Shown: positions 4,112 through 5,904 of the stretch, piece after piece
How the letters are laid out: the number at the start of each line of letters is the position of its first letter
How positions within the stretch are numbered: position 1 is the stretch's first letter
DNA from: Gemmobacter sp.
Lineage (GTDB): Bacteria > Pseudomonadota > Alphaproteobacteria > Rhodobacterales > Rhodobacteraceae
Length of the DNA stretch: 5,904 bases
Reading direction: 5' to 3'
Assembly (NCBI GenBank): GCA_030656535.1
Contig: JAUSPL010000468.1
Coordinates: forward strand, 1 to 5,904
The notes under the pieces: model-generated
Told to the model about the DNA's origin: nothing
The model's input: only the letters and a program-made list of their open reading frames with translations
The model's database searches: none
Translations under genes and position numbers: made by a program

Positions 4112-5904
4112 ATGTTGCGCGCCTTGGCCCTTGTGTTGTCGATCTGTGTTGCGCTGCCCGCCGCCGGGCAGGACAGCGGCTTGCGCGCGGCACTTCCCAT
4201 GGTGGCTGCGCGCGATTGGGACAGGGCAATCGCTGCCGTGCAGACGATGGGCCCGGTGGCTGCGGATATCGTCGAATGGCACCGCTTGCGGTCCGGTGTC
4301 GGGTCCTCGGGCGACTATGAGTCGTTCCTGGACCGGCGCGCGGACTGGCCCGGGCTTGATCTGCTTCGCCGGCGCGGCGAGGTGGCGGTGGCGCGGTCGG
4401 TCATGCCTGATCGTATCCTTGCCTGGTTTGGCGACCGGATGCCCACAACGGTGCAGGGTGGCCGCGCGTTGATCGGGGCCTTGCGCGCATCGGGTCAGGC
4501 CGATGCGGCGGCCCAGATGGCCGCCCGCGTCTGGGTCGATCTGACCTTTGACGCGGAAGAACAGGCCGAGTTTCTGGCCGCCGAGGGGCCAGGTCTGGCT
4601 GCTCATCACATTGCGCGGCTTGACCGCCTTTTGTGGGCGGACCGTGGCGCCGAAGCACGACGCATGTATCCGCTGGTACCCGAGGGCTGGCAGAAACTGG
4701 CCGAGGCGCGTCTGACCTTGCTGGCCAATGGGGCCAATGTCGACGCCCGCATTGCCGCTGTGCCGGGGGATCTGGCTGAACACCCGGGCCTTGCGCATGC
4801 GCGGTTCGACTGGCGTGCGCGCAAGGGATTGACCGAGGGTGCATTGGATCTGCTGCAAGGTCGGTCGCAGGCCGGGACGCTGGGAAATCCCGACCTCTGG
4901 GCAGGGCGTCGGGCAGGCATCGCCCGGTCTTTGCTGCGCGCGGGCCAGGCCAAGCAGGCCCAAGAGGTTGCGTCGGGCCACCACCTGACCTCGGGCGGCG
5001 CTTTTGCGGACCTGGAGTTTCTGGCGGGCTATATTTCGTTGCGGCATCTGGCAGACCCCGAAACCGCGCTGACCCATTTTCACCGGCTTGAGGAAGGCGT
5101 TTCCACGCCGATCAGCCTGACCCGCGCCGCCTATTGGATCGGCCGCGCCGAAGACGCGGCCGGCAGGCCAGAGGCAGCACAGGCCGCCTATGCCCGCGCG
5201 GCGGTGCATCAAACGGCGTATTATGGTTTGCTGGCGGCAGAACGGCTGGGCCAGACGCTGGACCCTGCGCTGCTGGGGCAAGAACCGGCCGCCGATTGGC
5301 GCAAGGGGGCATTCCTGGGGTCGTCGGTCATGGAAGCGGCTTTGCTGTTGTACGGGGCGGGCGACGCGGCACTGGCGCGACGATTCGTGCTGCATCTGGC
5401 CGAGGGGCTTGATGCGGACGCCCTGCGCGCCTTGGGCGAACTGGCACTGGCGCTCTCGGATGACAATCTGGCGGTCTTGATCGGCAAACAGGCCGCCGCG
5501 CGGGGGATCATCTTGCCGCGCGCCTATTTCCCGGACACCAGCCTTTTGCCCGCGACGCTTGCGGTTCCCCGATCCCTGGCCCTCGCGATCGCGCGACGTG
5601 AAAGCGAATTCAACCCGGCAGCCACCAGTCCTGCTGGGGCGCTTGGCTTGATGCAGGTGATGCCGGGCACGGCGAAAATGATGGCAGATAAACTGGGGGT
5701 CGCCTATCAGGTTGCGCGCCTGACTTCGGACGCAGGCTACAACGCGGGGATGGGTGCGGCCTATCTGGATGTTTTGCAACAGGAATTCGGGACATCTCTG
5801 GCCTTGGTGGCGGCGGGCTATAATGCGGGGCCAGGTCGCCCGCGCGCCTGGATTGCGGATTATGGCGATCCGCGCCTGCCGGGGGTGGATGTGGTGGACT
5901 GGGT
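4112..5904 (+). CDS. slt: Soluble lytic murein transglycosylase, Slt family (3' end outside window)
   Basis: This periplasmic enzyme cleaves the MurNAc-GlcNAc bond of peptidoglycan with formation of 1,6-anhydro-MurNAc. The frame is open from the ATG at 4112 to the window edge, giving 597 complete codons. Residues 1-20 form a Sec signal peptide (MLRALALVLSICVALPAAGQ, probable cleavage after AAG), which also supports the start; the ribosome-binding site is weak. Residues about 25-470 are Ala/Leu/Arg-rich helical repeats, as in the superhelical U/L domain of Slt70. The C-terminal GH23 catalytic domain begins near 480: AIARRESEFNPAATSPAGA with catalytic Glu497, then GLMQVMPGTA (512-521), and GYNAGPGRPRAW starting just before Tyr570. 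These are the three classical Slt motifs. Relatives are, from memory, about 640-670 residues, so the last 50 or so are probably missing. The gene is divergent from dapA. The family is secure; the symbol is given by similarity to E. coli Slt70. Confidence 0.93.
   Translation, partial: MLRALALVLSICVALPAAGQDSGLRAALPMVAARDWDRAIAAVQTMGPVAADIVEWHRLRSGVGSSGDYESFLDRRADWPGLDLLRRRGEVAVARSVMPDRILAWFGDRMPTTVQGGRALIGALRASGQADAAAQMAARVWVDLTFDAEEQAEFLAAEGPGLAAHHIARLDRLLWADRGAEARRMYPLVPEGWQKLAEARLTLLANGANVDARIAAVPGDLAEHPGLAHARFDWRARKGLTEGALDLLQGRSQAGTLGNPDLWAGRRAGIARSLLRAGQAKQAQEVASGHHLTSGGAFADLEFLAGYISLRHLADPETALTHFHRLEEGVSTPISLTRAAYWIGRAEDAAGRPEAAQAAYARAAVHQTAYYGLLAAERLGQTLDPALLGQEPAADWRKGAFLGSSVMEAALLLYGAGDAALARRFVLHLAEGLDADALRALGELALALSDDNLAVLIGKQAAARGIILPRAYFPDTSLLPATLAVPRSLALAIARRESEFNPAATSPAGALGLMQVMPGTAKMMADKLGVAYQVARLTSDAGYNAGMGAAYLDVLQQEFGTSLALVAAGYNAGPGRPRAWIADYGDPRLPGVDVVDW

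Noticed and set aside
3524..5779. 751-codon minus-strand frame spanning the transglycosylase gene and part of dapA.
   Set aside because: It overlaps two securely identified genes in another frame or strand. Its last part is a frame-shifted reading of dapA, and the rest is low-complexity Arg/Gln/Pro/Gly antisense.

Overview
The window looks like chromosomal DNA from a marine-type alphaproteobacterium of the Rhodobacterales (Roseobacter/Rhodobacter group). This rests on the GC-rich codon use, a SmpB and a DapA that read like recalled Rhodobacteraceae proteins, and a small Hint-domain protein of a kind typical of that order. No database search was possible, so the taxonomic call is from memory.

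Layout from left to right: the 5' part of smpB on the minus strand (its 3' end lies outside the window); a small Hint-domain gene on the minus strand (483-1058); a roughly 450-base divergent intergenic region with an AT-rich promoter-like stretch and a large imperfect palindrome; a 395-residue polytopic membrane protein on the plus strand (1515-2702); a decayed 3' fragment of a DMT/EamA-type transporter gene on the minus strand (about 2820-3056); dapA on the minus strand (3085-3957); a 154-base divergent promoter region; and a soluble-lytic-transglycosylase gene on the plus strand from 4112 that runs off the right edge still open.

Three of these are core housekeeping functions. SmpB rescues stalled ribosomes with tmRNA. 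DapA makes the precursor of lysine and of meso-diaminopimelate, the peptidoglycan cross-linking residue. The lytic transglycosylase cleaves peptidoglycan glycan strands. As I recall, slt, dapA and smpB lie close together in many Rhodobacterales. If so, the 369-3084 stretch, with the Hint gene, the membrane protein and the transporter fragment, is a variable insert between dapA and smpB.

I found no CRISPR array, insertion sequence, tRNA, rRNA or convincing new multi-gene system. The points most worth a second look are the transporter pseudogene joined to the end of dapA, the roughly 55-base palindrome at 1360-1414, a hairpin that covers the smpB ribosome-binding site, and a Hint domain without the usual nucleophilic cysteine.
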